Shown here: piece by piece, positions 1-8,650 of the stretch
Layout: each line of letters starts with the position of its first letter
Numbering within the stretch: position 1 is the stretch's first letter
The notes under the pieces: model-generated
Told to the model about the DNA's origin: nothing
Database searches by the model: none
The model's input: the letters and a program-made list of their open reading frames with translations, nothing else
Program-made: the position numbers and the translations under genes
Assembly (NCBI RefSeq): GCF_001425705.1
Contig: NZ_LMDC01000029.1
Location: 1-64,000, forward strand
Direction: 5' to 3'
DNA length: 64,000 nucleotides
Source: Pelomonas sp. Root1217
Lineage (GTDB): Bacteria > Pseudomonadota > Gammaproteobacteria > Burkholderiales > Burkholderiaceae_C

Positions 1-46
1 CCCGCCCTGTCGCTTGCTGCGCGAGTACAGCGACACGGCTGTCTCG

Positions 47-95
47 GCATATTCCTTGACTCGGAATAGTGCCGCCTATGCCGATATCGGCATAG
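47..95. repeat. imperfect stem-loop followed by a 20-bp perfect palindrome
   Basis: Positions 76-95 read CTATGCCGATATCGGCATAG, identical to their reverse complement. Seven-base arms around GATATC have the layout of a tyrosine-recombinase core site. Just before it, 47-75 forms a near-perfect stem (GGCATATTCC against GGAATAGTGCC). The recognisable recombinase reading frame begins directly after the palindrome, so this may be the end of an inserted element or a recombination scar. That interpretation is inference; the symmetry is directly visible. Confidence 0.6.
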
Positions 96-99
96 CCGT

Positions 100-261
100 C
101 ATTGCTTCGCCACCCACCTCCTGCAAGCCGGCAGCGACATCCGCACAGTGCAGGAACTCCTCGGCCACTCAGACGTGGCCACCACGATGATCTACACCCA
201 CGTGCTCAAGCTCGGTGGCGGCGCCGTGCGCTCGCCGCTCGATGCCCTGGCCATGGCTTGA
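100..261 (+). pseudogene. C-terminal remnant of an integron-type tyrosine recombinase
   Basis: About 53 codons encode the C-terminal catalytic part of a phage-integrase/IntI-like recombinase. The remains of the box II arginine-histidine (RH followed by FATHLL), the [16 protein letters not shown] stretch with the second conserved histidine and the nucleophilic tyrosine, and the ending SPLDAL typical of integron integrases are all present. The same frame upstream has a stop at 67-69, no start codon precedes the conserved part, and homology ends abruptly at the palindrome at 76-95. It is therefore a broken gene, not an active recombinase. The remainder may lie outside the window or be deleted. 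Confidence 0.8.
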
Positions 262-272
262 CAGGAGGTTTC

Positions 273-503
273 ATGAACCTGGATACCGAACGAATCGACG
301 ACGCCGTGCTGGCCTTGCTGCTGCTGGGCCTGCACGACGGCCAGCGGGCGTGGAAGTCCTTCGATTGGGATGCGATGGGCCGGCTGCATGAGAAGGGACT
401 GATCAGCGACCCGGTCGGCAAGGCGAAGTCCGTGGCTTTCACCGACGAAGGCCTGCAGAGGGCGGAGGCCCTGCTGCAGTCGCTGTTTGGCAAGGCGGGC
501 TAA
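273..503 (+). CDS. DUF6429 family protein
   Basis: A 76-residue acidic protein starting with MNLDTERIDDAVLALLLLGL and containing the family hallmarks RAWKSFDWDAMGRLHEKGLI and DPVGKAKSV. Its length and motif order fit DUF6429, a small protein family of unknown function. The start is set by AGGAGG at 263-268, an excellent ribosome binding site five bases before the ATG, so this is very likely translated. It lies 11 bases after the stop of the recombinase remnant in the same orientation, so it may have been carried by the same mobile segment. No function is proposed. Confidence 0.8.
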   Translation: MNLDTERIDDAVLALLLLGLHDGQRAWKSFDWDAMGRLHEKGLISDPVGKAKSVAFTDEGLQRAEALLQSLFGKAG

Positions 504-544
504 GAGGCTGAGGCCGCACCGCCGGAGCGGCGCAGGCCGATTCA

Positions 545-1783
545 TCACCCCGCCAGCAACTGCTCCAGCCGCTGCTCCCGCAGCCCGTAAAAGCGCTTGA
601 TCTCGGCAATCTGCGCCAACAGTTCCGGCCGACGCGCGGCCAACGCCTCGGCGGCCAGGCCCTGCGCCTTCACTGCCAGGATCATCTTGTTCTTGCTGGT
701 GTGCTCCAGCGCGATGAACTCGAACACCTGGGTGCGGTAGCCCTGGCTTTCCAGCAGCAGCGCGCGCAGCGAGTCGGTCACCATCTCGGCTTCCTGGCCG
801 AGGTGGATGCCGTGCTGCAGCATGGGCCTCAGCACCGCCGGCATCGTCATCTGCGGACGCAGTTCCTTGTGGCAGCAGGGCGAGCTCATGATGACGCTGG
901 CGCCCGATTGCAGGCCGACGTGCAGGGCGTGGTCGGTGGCGATGTCGCAGGCGTGCAGGGCGATCATCACGTCCAGCGGCTGCACGGCTTGCGTTCTCAC
1001 ATCGCCCTGGTCGAAACGCAGGCCGGCCAGGCCCTCGTTCTGCACGATGCCGTCGCACAGCTTGACCATGTCGTCGCGCAGCTCGATGCCCGTCACGCGC
1101 GGCGCGAGGCCATGGGACTGCAGCCAGTCGTGCACGGCAAAGGTCAGATAGCCCTTGCCCGAGCCGAAGTCGGCCACGCGCACAGGCCCTTGCAAGCCGG
1201 CTTCCTCGACGGCCGAGGACAGGATCTCGACGAAGCGGTTGATCTGCTTCCACTTGCGTGCCATCGCGGGCACCAGCGCCGGCTCGCCCTTGACGAGATG
1301 GGTCAGGCCCAGCGCCGACCACACGGGGTGGGCGATGTCCAGCGGGCGCTGCTTGGCCTTGTCGTGCGCAGCGGGCGCGGTCGCCTCGGCGCCATCGATG
1401 CGCGTCACGCGCAAGGTTTCGCGCCCCTTGCGGCTGACGGCGAACTGCACCTCTTCGGTCGTCGTGTGCAGATGGGCATTGCGAAAGCGCGCACCCAGCA
1501 GGGTGGCGATCTCGGCCAAGCCGGCCGCGGGGGCGTGGTTCTTGGTGACGTCCTTGGTGCGGTGACGCCAGAGGAAGCTCAGCGCCGGCTCGCCGCGCAG
1601 TTCGACCAGGCGCACGGTCAGCCGCTCGACGTCTTCGTCGTCACCGACCGGCCCCGACAGCAGCAGCTTGCCGAACTGTCCACCGGCCAGGGCCAGGCGG
1701 ATGAGGTGCAGGAAGCGCTCGTGGGCCGGCGCAGTGGCGGCGGGTGGCGGGGTGATCAGCGAAGTGAAGAGCGGAGCAGACAT
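545..1783 (-). CDS. class I SAM-dependent methyltransferase (Methyltransf_32-like)
   Basis: A 412-residue cytoplasmic protein. The SAM-binding motif I is DFGSGKGYLTFAV near residue 205, followed by a conserved IALHACDIATDHAL segment and SSPCCHKEL, features of the PF13679 (METTL25/RRNAD1-like) methyltransferase group. The first about 130 residues form a separate domain of unknown role. Substrate is not evident; RNA or protein methylation would fit the family. It stands alone, with its promoter region shared with the end of the downstream-oriented CPBP-fusion gene. The start ATG at 1783 is the only good one near the N-terminus. Confidence 0.75.
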   Translation of the reverse strand: MSAPLFTSLITPPPAATAPAHERFLHLIRLALAGGQFGKLLLSGPVGDDEDVERLTVRLVELRGEPALSFLWRHRTKDVTKNHAPAAGLAEIATLLGARFRNAHLHTTTEEVQFAVSRKGRETLRVTRIDGAEATAPAAHDKAKQRPLDIAHPVWSALGLTHLVKGEPALVPAMARKWKQINRFVEILSSAVEEAGLQGPVRVADFGSGKGYLTFAVHDWLQSHGLAPRVTGIELRDDMVKLCDGIVQNEGLAGLRFDQGDVRTQAVQPLDVMIALHACDIATDHALHVGLQSGASVIMSSPCCHKELRPQMTMPAVLRPMLQHGIHLGQEAEMVTDSLRALLLESQGYRTQVFEFIALEHTSKNKMILAVKAQGLAAEALAARRPELLAQIAEIKRFYGLREQRLEQLLAG

Positions 1784-1817
1784 CAGGCCGGATTGTCCCG
1801 GATCACCTACATGCCCG

Positions 1818-4226
1818 CTATTGAGCCGGCGCCAACCATTGATAGCCGACCACCACGGCGTTGTAGATCGCGTGCGTCAGCATCGGCGCCGCAAGGCTCC
1901 TGCTGCGCTCGTAGGCCATGGCGGCACACAGACCCAGGAAGAACACCGGGATGATGGACGCGGGTGGGTGGACGATGGCGAACACCGCCGCGCTGGCGGC
2001 CGCCGCGGGCAGCAGGCGCATCGAGCGTCGCAGACCGCCGAAGATGAGGCCGCGGAAGATGAACTCCTCGAACACGGGCGCGGCGACGACACACAGTGCC
2101 AGCAGCCACAGGCGCAGCTTGGGGCCGTGCGCGGGCAGCAGGTCCAGATGCTGCAGCATCACCACATAGACCAGCCCCAGGCCCGCCGCGGCAACGCCCA
2201 TGACCGCACCGATGCGCCAGGTTGCCGGTGCACGCGCCTCCGGCCCGAGCACGCGGGGCAACCGCTGCGTGCCGGTACGCCAGTAGACGAGGCGCAGCAG
2301 GCCGTAGGTGATGGCCCCGGATCCGACAAAGGAAGCCAGCAGCGCGGCACCGGTCGCCTTCGGGCCGATGGCCAGCCAGACCGCCGCGATGCCGATCTGG
2401 CCGATCAGGAACACCATGGCCGCAATGAGGCCATCGGCCGCCGAGGCCCGGGCGGGCGGTGCCGCGACGGGATCGAGCAGGAAGGGCAATTGGTCCGACG
2501 CCTTCTGCCACAGCGCCATTGCCAGCAGGGCGGCGAGCAGCGCGATCTCGACGGACTGCCACCACTGCGCCGCCCAGATGCCATAGACGTAGAAGCTGCT
2601 CAGGAGCATGAACAGATAGAGGTATCGCGGGCGCACGCGGGAGCGCTGCTCCTGGGCCAGCGGGTCGCTGGCGAACACCGCCAGCGCCACGGCGATGACG
2701 GCGTAGATGGGCACGCCGGCCAGCGCGAGCAAGGCGTGGCCGAGGAAACGCCACTGCGCTTGTTCCCGCAACACCAGGCCAGGCAGCAGGATCATCAGCG
2801 GATAGATCAGCGCCAGCACGGCCCAGAGCTGCGCCTTTTCCTTGAGCACGCTGGCGATGCTGCGCGGGAAGGAATACAGCAGCCACAAGGCGGCGCCCTC
2901 GGTGTTGAGGGTCTGGAAGGCCGACATCATCAGCATGTAGCTGGCCACGCCGAAGGCCGCCGACGCCACCATGGCCGGAGGGCCGTTCCACATCCCGGCA
3001 AGGGCGGAGAAACCGCTGTTCATGACGAACTGGCCGCCCAGGATGACGACAGGCAGCAGCAGGGTCTGAATGAGGAAGTTGCGGTCACGGGCCAGCAGCA
3101 GCAGCTCGCGCCGGTGCACGGCGGACTTGATCAGCCAAGCCGCACCGGCCGCGCGCACGGGCGGTGCAGCGCCAGCGCGGCCGCCCGTTTCACGTCCGCC
3201 ACCGGCCAGCACGCCGTGGCGCAACTGGTGGCGCATCCAGGCGACGCCAAGAGCCGCCAGCACCAGGATCTGGGCCACTGCGGCCAGCATGAACAGCAGG
3301 CCCTGCCACCCCTCGGCCGCGTTTAGCGCCTGCACCAGCAGGCCCGGCGGCGCCCAGAGCGCCCAGGAGGGCAGCGCAGTGACGACCTGCAGTCCGTACT
3401 GAGCGCTCCCCTGCGACGACAGCGACAGCGCCAGGTACATGCCCGCCACCCCCAGCACCGACATCAGCGCCTGCAGGTTGCGCAGCTTGGATGGCGCCAG
3501 CTTCAGCCGCAGGCCGGTGTCCACCAGCGAACGCCCGAGCGCGGACAGCGCACACAGGGGAATGGTCATGGCCAGGCCCAGCAGCGGCGCCAACCACCAC
3601 CGCGTGCCTGACAGCCACGCCAGCACCGTGCAAAGCGGCAGGAAGGCGATCAGCCCGAAGGCGCTCGTGAAGGTGCGCTCCACCAGCCGGGCCCACAGCA
3701 GCGTCGGCATTGCGATGGGCAGGGTGACCAGCCACTCCATGTCCCACTCGGGCTTGGCCAGCTCCCGTGCGCCGATTTCGTTGAAGATCGTCACCAGCAG
3801 CAACAGCGTCGCCAGGCCCGTGGTGGCCTGCAGCAGCTGTGGGCTGAAAGCCCCTCGCTCCAGGGCCTTCCCGCGGTGCTTCTGGCCGGCCTCGGTCGTT
3901 TCGTCGCCGGCCTCGGCGCGGGGCGCCGAGGCCTCTAGCCGCGGCTGCTCCCCGTCCACCCGGTCATGCAGGTTGACCAGGCTCTGGAAGGCCATGTTGC
4001 CGAAGGTCAGCATCATGAACAGCGCCATCACCAGGCCCAGGATGGGGCCGGTCAATGCCTTCTTGGCCGTCCCGGTGCGGCCCTGCGCGGTTTTCTTGCT
4101 GCGCCCGAAGGACAGCTTCCCCACCACGCCCAGCAGGTTGTAGAGCCGGCGCAGGCGCAGCCGGGTCAGCAGCCAGAACATCTGCAGCGCACCAGGCGCC
4201 GGCCTGGTCGCATTCAGCCCATTCAT
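1818..4226 (-). CDS. ABC-2 type permease fused to a CPBP (Abi/CAAX) intramembrane protease
   Basis: An 802-residue polytopic membrane protein. Residues 1 to about 560 are a multi-helix ABC-2-like exporter permease. The last 200 residues are a CPBP intramembrane metalloprotease with all three motifs visible: EEFIFRG (E720, E721), FAIVH (H753) and HAIYN (H785, N789). The start was placed at ATG 4226 because it overlaps the stop of the upstream ATPase by four bases (ATGA), giving translational coupling. An open frame runs further upstream but only as a shadow of the ATPase gene. NatB-like permease plus CPBP fusions are known, but the exported substrate and the protease target are unknown. Confidence 0.8.
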   Translation of the reverse strand: MNGLNATRPAPGALQMFWLLTRLRLRRLYNLLGVVGKLSFGRSKKTAQGRTGTAKKALTGPILGLVMALFMMLTFGNMAFQSLVNLHDRVDGEQPRLEASAPRAEAGDETTEAGQKHRGKALERGAFSPQLLQATTGLATLLLLVTIFNEIGARELAKPEWDMEWLVTLPIAMPTLLWARLVERTFTSAFGLIAFLPLCTVLAWLSGTRWWLAPLLGLAMTIPLCALSALGRSLVDTGLRLKLAPSKLRNLQALMSVLGVAGMYLALSLSSQGSAQYGLQVVTALPSWALWAPPGLLVQALNAAEGWQGLLFMLAAVAQILVLAALGVAWMRHQLRHGVLAGGGRETGGRAGAAPPVRAAGAAWLIKSAVHRRELLLLARDRNFLIQTLLLPVVILGGQFVMNSGFSALAGMWNGPPAMVASAAFGVASYMLMMSAFQTLNTEGAALWLLYSFPRSIASVLKEKAQLWAVLALIYPLMILLPGLVLREQAQWRFLGHALLALAGVPIYAVIAVALAVFASDPLAQEQRSRVRPRYLYLFMLLSSFYVYGIWAAQWWQSVEIALLAALLAMALWQKASDQLPFLLDPVAAPPARASAADGLIAAMVFLIGQIGIAAVWLAIGPKATGAALLASFVGSGAITYGLLRLVYWRTGTQRLPRVLGPEARAPATWRIGAVMGVAAAGLGLVYVVMLQHLDLLPAHGPKLRLWLLALCVVAAPVFEEFIFRGLIFGGLRRSMRLLPAAAASAAVFAIVHPPASIIPVFFLGLCAAMAYERSRSLAAPMLTHAIYNAVVVGYQWLAPAQ

Positions 4227-4987
4227 GGCCGCGCCCCGGCATCGCCCTGCTCGGCGTCCTGCTGCGACGTGATCTGCAGGAAGGCGTCCTCCAGCGAGGC
4301 GTCCTGGTCGGACGTGACCAGCCGCTGCTTGATCTGGCCTGGCGTGCCGACCGCGGCCAGCCTGCCCTTGTGGATGATGCCGATGCGCGAGCACAGCCTC
4401 TCGGCCATGTCCAGCAGGTGAGTGGACACAAAGATGGTGCAGCCCTTGGCGGCCAGCACCCGCAGCCGCTCCTGCACCTCGCGCGAGGCACGCGGGTCCA
4501 GGCCGTTGATCGGCTCGTCCAGGATCAGCACCTGAGGCTCGTGAATCAGGGCGCAGGCCAGGCCGAGCTTCTTCTTCATGCCCAGCGAGTAGTTCACGGC
4601 GTACTCCTGGGCGTCCTCGCGCAGGCCGAACTCGTCCAGCATCTGCTCGGCGCGGGCCATCGCCTCGCGCCGTGGGAAGCCATGCATCTCCGCCACGAAC
4701 TGCAGGATCTCGCGACCGCGCAGGTAGTCGTAGAAGATCGGCGTGTCGGGCAGATAGCCCACGTGGCGCTGCACCTCGGCGCGCTGCGCATGGCAGTCCA
4801 GCCCCTGGATCAGCGCCTGGCCGCGGCTGGGCACCAGGATGCCCATCAACATGCGGATGGTGGTCGTCTTGCCGGCGCCGTTGGGCCCGAGGCAACCGAA
4901 CAGCTCACCGCGCTCCACGGTCAATGTGAGGTCACGGACGGCGTCGAAGGCGCCATAGCTCTTGCTGAGGTTCTGAAGGTCGATCAA
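4223..4987 (-). CDS. ABC transporter ATP-binding protein
   Basis: A 254-residue ABC ATPase of the ABC-2 exporter class (CcmA/NatA-like). Walker A is GPNGAGKTT near residue 35, the signature is YSLGMKKKLGLA near residue 130, and Walker B VLILDEP is followed by an H-loop STHLLDMAE. It is the first gene of a two-gene operon; its stop overlaps the start of the permease-protease fusion by four bases, so the two proteins almost certainly form one exporter. About 120 bases upstream hold no gene. Confidence 0.9.
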   Translation of the reverse strand: MIDLQNLSKSYGAFDAVRDLTLTVERGELFGCLGPNGAGKTTTIRMLMGILVPSRGQALIQGLDCHAQRAEVQRHVGYLPDTPIFYDYLRGREILQFVAEMHGFPRREAMARAEQMLDEFGLREDAQEYAVNYSLGMKKKLGLACALIHEPQVLILDEPINGLDPRASREVQERLRVLAAKGCTIFVSTHLLDMAERLCSRIGIIHKGRLAAVGTPGQIKQRLVTSDQDASLEDAFLQITSQQDAEQGDAGARP

Positions 4988-5108
4988 ACGCGGGTCTCCC
5001 TGGGCTACCGGCCAGCGAGAAGCTGGTGGTGCGCGCGCCGCGGTTGTTGTTGGAGCAGCGCTGGCGGAGCGCCATTGTCAGCGCTGAGTTCCGCCGGACC
5101 CGGTGAAC

Positions 5109-5780
5109 TCAGGCGTGCGTGATGTGCGCTCGCGTCTCGGCCGTGTCCAGATGCGGCAGCGTATTGAAGGTGACGAGGTGGTGTCGCCTGGGGTTGAAGG
5201 CGAACTCGGTGACGGCCGAGTTGCGGATGCGCAGGTTCAACTCGACAAAGGTCTCGGGCGGCGCGCCCAGCACCTGGTTGACGGCCGTCGCGATGGGCCC
5301 CCCGCTGGAGACGATCAGCACCTGCTTGCCCACGCCCAGCGCCAGCACGCGCGCCAGTGCATCGGCCACGCCGCTGGCGAAATCGGCATGCAGGGGCATG
5401 CCCACCGGTGCCGTCTCACCGCTCATCCAGGCCAGCAGCCCCCGGCGCAGCAGCCGGAAGTGCTGCTTGACGGCCTCGGGGGTTGTCGGGGCGTCGATGG
5501 GGCCGGGGTGAATAGCGCGCACGACGGCCTCGCTGTCGTACTCGTTCAAGCCCGGCAGCTCGATGGCGGGCAGGCCCTCGCCATAGCCCTCGACGATGCC
5601 GGCCAGCGACTGCCGGTGCCGGCGCAGCGTGCCAGTGAAGACGGCATCGAAACGCTGGCCGCGCTCGCGCCAGTAGGCGCCGAGGTGGCGGCATTGCTCA
5701 TGCCCCTTGGCGCTGAGCTGGTCGTAGTCGGCGGCGCCGAAGCTGGCCTGGCCGTGGCGGACGAGGTAGAGGCTTCCCAT
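5109..5780 (-). CDS. histidine phosphatase family protein (phosphoglycerate mutase-like)
   Basis: A 223-residue protein beginning MGSLYLVRHGQASF; R8-H9-G10 is the catalytic RHG motif of the histidine phosphatase superfamily, with a second conserved region ending in LIVSSGGPIATAVNQVL. The start at 5780 was chosen because the RHG motif normally lies within the first 15 residues; ATGs further upstream (5792 and 5864) would add residues not typical of the family. Substrate unknown. It is divergent from the acetyltransferase gene, with about 50 bases between starts. Confidence 0.8.
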   Translation of the reverse strand: MGSLYLVRHGQASFGAADYDQLSAKGHEQCRHLGAYWRERGQRFDAVFTGTLRRHRQSLAGIVEGYGEGLPAIELPGLNEYDSEAVVRAIHPGPIDAPTTPEAVKQHFRLLRRGLLAWMSGETAPVGMPLHADFASGVADALARVLALGVGKQVLIVSSGGPIATAVNQVLGAPPETFVELNLRIRNSAVTEFAFNPRRHHLVTFNTLPHLDTAETRAHITHA

Positions 5781-5832
5781 GGCCGTGATCATGAAGGTCG
5801 GCGGCGCCACCGACTGTCGCGACAATGACGCC

Positions 5833-6279
5833 ATGACACTTCGAATCGCGACTCGCGACGACACCGCCGAGATCTGGCGCGTGCGCTATGCCGTCACCGA
5901 GAACAAGCTGACGCCGGGGCGCATCTCCGACGCCGAGCTGCATGCCTACATCGAGGACCACGGCCGCGGCTGGGTCGTCGAGCTGGCGCCGGGGCGCATT
6001 GCGGGCTTCTCCATCGGCGACGCCCGCGACGGCCACATCTGGGCCATGTTCGTGGACCCGCCCCTGCACGGCCAGGGCCATGGCCGCGCGCTGCACGACG
6101 TGATGGTGAACTGGCTGTTCGCCCAAGGCCACCAGCGCCTGGACCTGGGCACCCAGCCCGACTCGCGCGCCGAGGCCTTCTACCGTCGTGCCGGCTGGGC
6201 GCCGACGGACGAAGGCCTGGACGCCCACGGGGACAAACGTTTTGAACTGCGCATCGAGAACTGGAACTCCCATGCTTGA
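5833..6279 (+). CDS. GNAT family N-acetyltransferase
   Basis: A 148-residue single-domain GNAT protein. The acetyl-CoA loop is GQGHGRALHDVMV, near residue 80, and the C-terminal YRRAGWAP segment is typical of the fold. ATG 5833 matches the usual N-terminus MTLRIATRDD; the open frame continues upstream into the divergent phosphatase. The stop overlaps the next gene by eight bases, so it is probably co-transcribed with the esterase. Acceptor substrate unknown. Confidence 0.8.
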   Translation: MTLRIATRDDTAEIWRVRYAVTENKLTPGRISDAELHAYIEDHGRGWVVELAPGRIAGFSIGDARDGHIWAMFVDPPLHGQGHGRALHDVMVNWLFAQGHQRLDLGTQPDSRAEAFYRRAGWAPTDEGLDAHGDKRFELRIENWNSHA

Positions 6280-6931
6280 AACCCATGTCGTCGAGACCGG
6301 CCCGAATCCGGCCACGACGCTGATCGTGCTGCACGGCCTGGGCGCTGACGGCCACGACTTCGTGCCGATCTGCGGCGAGCTGGATCTGAAAAGCCTGGGC
6401 GCCGTGCGCTTTGTGTTCCCGCATGCACCCGAGCGGCCGGTGACCATCAACGGCGGCTACCGGATGCGGGCCTGGTACGACATCCTGGGCGCCGACCTCG
6501 TCAAGCGCGAGGACGAACCCGGCCTGCGCGAGTCGGTGTGCCAGATCAGCGAGCTGATCGACGGCGAACGCGCGCGCGGCGTGGCGGCCGAGCGCATCGT
6601 GGTGATGGGTTTTTCGCAGGGCTGCGCGATGGCGCTGATGACTGCGCTGCGTTACCCCGAGCGCCTCGGCGGCGCCGTCGGGCTGTCGGGCTATCTGCCA
6701 CTGGCCGCCACGACGGCAGCCGAACGCTCACCTGCCAACGCCGGCCTGCCCATCTTCATGGCCCACGGCACGCAGGATCCCGTCGTGGTGCCGGCCCGCG
6801 GCACCACCAGCCGCGACGCCTTGCGCGCCCTGGGCCATGAAGTCGAATGGCATGAATACCCGATGCCGCACTCGGTCTGCATGGACGAGATCGCGGACCT
6901 GAACGCCTGGCTGCTGAAGCAACTGGGCTGA
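6272..6931 (+). CDS. carboxylesterase / acyl-protein thioesterase family alpha/beta hydrolase
   Basis: A 219-residue hydrolase of the PF02230 family. The oxyanion region is VLHGLGADGHDFVP, the nucleophile elbow is GFSQGCAM with S115, the acid lies in HGTQDPVV and the catalytic histidine in YPMPHSVCMDEI. Length is that of the family. It overlaps the preceding GNAT gene by eight bases. Family members hydrolyse short-chain carboxyl esters or thioesters; the physiological substrate cannot be read from the sequence. Confidence 0.85.
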   Translation: MLETHVVETGPNPATTLIVLHGLGADGHDFVPICGELDLKSLGAVRFVFPHAPERPVTINGGYRMRAWYDILGADLVKREDEPGLRESVCQISELIDGERARGVAAERIVVMGFSQGCAMALMTALRYPERLGGAVGLSGYLPLAATTAAERSPANAGLPIFMAHGTQDPVVVPARGTTSRDALRALGHEVEWHEYPMPHSVCMDEIADLNAWLLKQLG

Positions 6932-6989
6932 ATTCGCGACCTTGTTTCCGCCATTGATGGCCGGTAGCGTCGGGCAAGATCAAGCAGTC

Positions 6990-8207
6990 ATGGAGCGCCT
7001 GGCCGAACAGATCGTTGACTGGCACAACCGCCACCCGCTTGCGCGGCGCATCGCCGTGGGCGATGTGCACACCGTGGGCGTGGTGGCCCTGCCCTTTGTG
7101 CGCGCCTCCGCCGAGGCGGGCGGCCTGGTCGAGCCCGTATTGACCGATGTGGTCAGCGCCTTCGATGCGCTGCACGGCTCACCCCCACTGTCACGTTGGG
7201 CAGCCTGGAAGCAGCGTCTGGCGAATCTGCCGCGCCTGCTCAGCCGACTCCCCCGCACGCAGTGGCGCGCCTTCAGCGAGAAATTCCTGCCCGGCCTGAG
7301 CCCGGCCCAGGTCGAGCGCTTCGCGCTGGCCCATGGCTTTGCCGAGCCGCCAGCCACGCCGGACAGCCGGCCCTGGCGCGTCATCGTCATCGACGAGAAC
7401 CTTGCCAGCGCCCATGGCGGCTGGCCTTTCGAGCTCTATGTGATGACGGCGGGCGTCGATGTGGGCAGCGCTCGCACCCGTGTGCTGGCCGGCCGCGGCA
7501 TCCCGTCGGAAATCATCGGCCGCCGGCTGTGGGACCCGATCCGCCTGGGCATTGTGGCGGCCGTGCTGGCGGTGCTGGTCGCGGCCTGCGCCTGGGTGCT
7601 GTGGCCCCACCGCGCGGCCGAGCCGGTTGCTGCGCCAACAGAGGCGGCATCAGCGCCCGCCGTGGTTGCCGCATCGGCGCCGGCCTCCGCGGCCGAAGCG
7701 GCATCGATGCCGGCATCTGTAGCGTTAACGCCCGAGGCCGCCGCCAGCGAGGCGGCAAGCGAGGCGCCACCACCCGACATCCGCCCCCGCCTCGTGGAGC
7801 GCACCGACGGCATCAAGCGCCCACCGATATTGCGCTCGGAGAAACCGGCCGAAACGCCCGAGGAAAAAGCGGCGGAGAAGCCGGTCGACAAGGCCAGCAC
7901 GCCGGCCGCCAGCAAGCCCGAGCCCGTCGACCCCCGCCTCGCTCGCCTGGCCCAGTCATCGGACAAGATCGTCGTCGCCCTGGTAGGCCCGCCTGGCAGC
8001 AAGGCCGAGGCCGAGGCGCTGCTGGCGAAGATGAAGGCCGGCCTGGTGGGCGTGCACGGCAACCCCGACGCGCTGCAGGCCGATGTCATCCAGACGCCCG
8101 AGGGCTGGCGCGCGACGGTCTGGCCCTTCCCGAGCAGGGAGCAGGCCCAGCTGATCAACGCGACGCTGGTGGCGCGCGGCCTCAAGACCAAGGCCGTGAA
8201 CTTCTAG
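6990..8207 (+). CDS. single-pass membrane protein with a C-terminal SPOR-like domain
   Basis: A 405-residue protein with three parts: an N-terminal cytoplasmic domain of about 170 residues not recognised here (LAEQIVDWHNRHPLA onward), one membrane helix near residue 190-210 (IVAAVLAVLVAACAWVLWP), and a long Ala/Pro/Glu-rich linker leading to a C-terminal segment (KIVVALVGPPGSKAEAEALL to the end) that looks like a SPOR-type peptidoglycan-binding fold. The topology, cytoplasm to periplasm with a wall-binding end, would suit an envelope or division protein, which is inference. ATG 6990 is preferred; a TTG at 6942 would extend it by 16 residues. The stop overlaps the convergent GNAT gene by four bases. 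Confidence 0.65.
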   Translation: MERLAEQIVDWHNRHPLARRIAVGDVHTVGVVALPFVRASAEAGGLVEPVLTDVVSAFDALHGSPPLSRWAAWKQRLANLPRLLSRLPRTQWRAFSEKFLPGLSPAQVERFALAHGFAEPPATPDSRPWRVIVIDENLASAHGGWPFELYVMTAGVDVGSARTRVLAGRGIPSEIIGRRLWDPIRLGIVAAVLAVLVAACAWVLWPHRAAEPVAAPTEAASAPAVVAASAPASAAEAASMPASVALTPEAAASEAASEAPPPDIRPRLVERTDGIKRPPILRSEKPAETPEEKAAEKPVDKASTPAASKPEPVDPRLARLAQSSDKIVVALVGPPGSKAEAEALLAKMKAGLVGVHGNPDALQADVIQTPEGWRATVWPFPSREQAQLINATLVARGLKTKAVNF

Positions 8208-8644
8208 GACCGGCGGATGACGAAAGCGCGCTTGTCGCCGCTGTCAAAGCCACAGCGCTCGTAGAAAGCCCACACGGCGGGGTCTTTGCGACTGGTCGTC
8301 AACACGACCTTGTAGGCACCTGCGGTCCAGGCTTGATCAATCGCATGCTGGACGACGGCCTGGCCATGCCCCTGGCCGCGATGGTCCGCATGGGTGACGA
8401 CGTTCTCGATGACGCCATAGCTGCTGCCGCCACGCGTCAGGTTGGGGATGACGGCGAGGTTGCAGCTGGCGATGAGCGCCTCACCGTCAAAAAGCCCGAA
8501 ATGGCGCAGCCCCGGGTGCGCGAACACGGCGCGTACCGCCTCTTGCGAAGGCGGCGCATCGCCGGCGTTCAGATGCTGATAGAGATCAAGCAGGGCGCCA
8601 ACGTCGCCGACGCACAGGCCACGGATCACCACAGCACTGCTCAT
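8204..8644 (-). CDS. GNAT family N-acetyltransferase
   Basis: A 146-residue acetyltransferase. The V-VTHADHRGQGHGQAVVQ acetyl-CoA binding loop (RGQGHG) and the AFYERCGF motif near the C-terminus identify the GNAT fold. ATG 8644 is chosen since upstream residues would be read from a dispersed intergenic repeat. Convergent four-base overlap with the SPOR-like gene at the CTAG at 8204-8207. Acceptor unknown. Confidence 0.8.
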   Translation of the reverse strand: MSSAVVIRGLCVGDVGALLDLYQHLNAGDAPPSQEAVRAVFAHPGLRHFGLFDGEALIASCNLAVIPNLTRGGSSYGVIENVVTHADHRGQGHGQAVVQHAIDQAWTAGAYKVVLTTSRKDPAVWAFYERCGFDSGDKRAFVIRRS

Positions 8645-8650
8645 CGCCCT

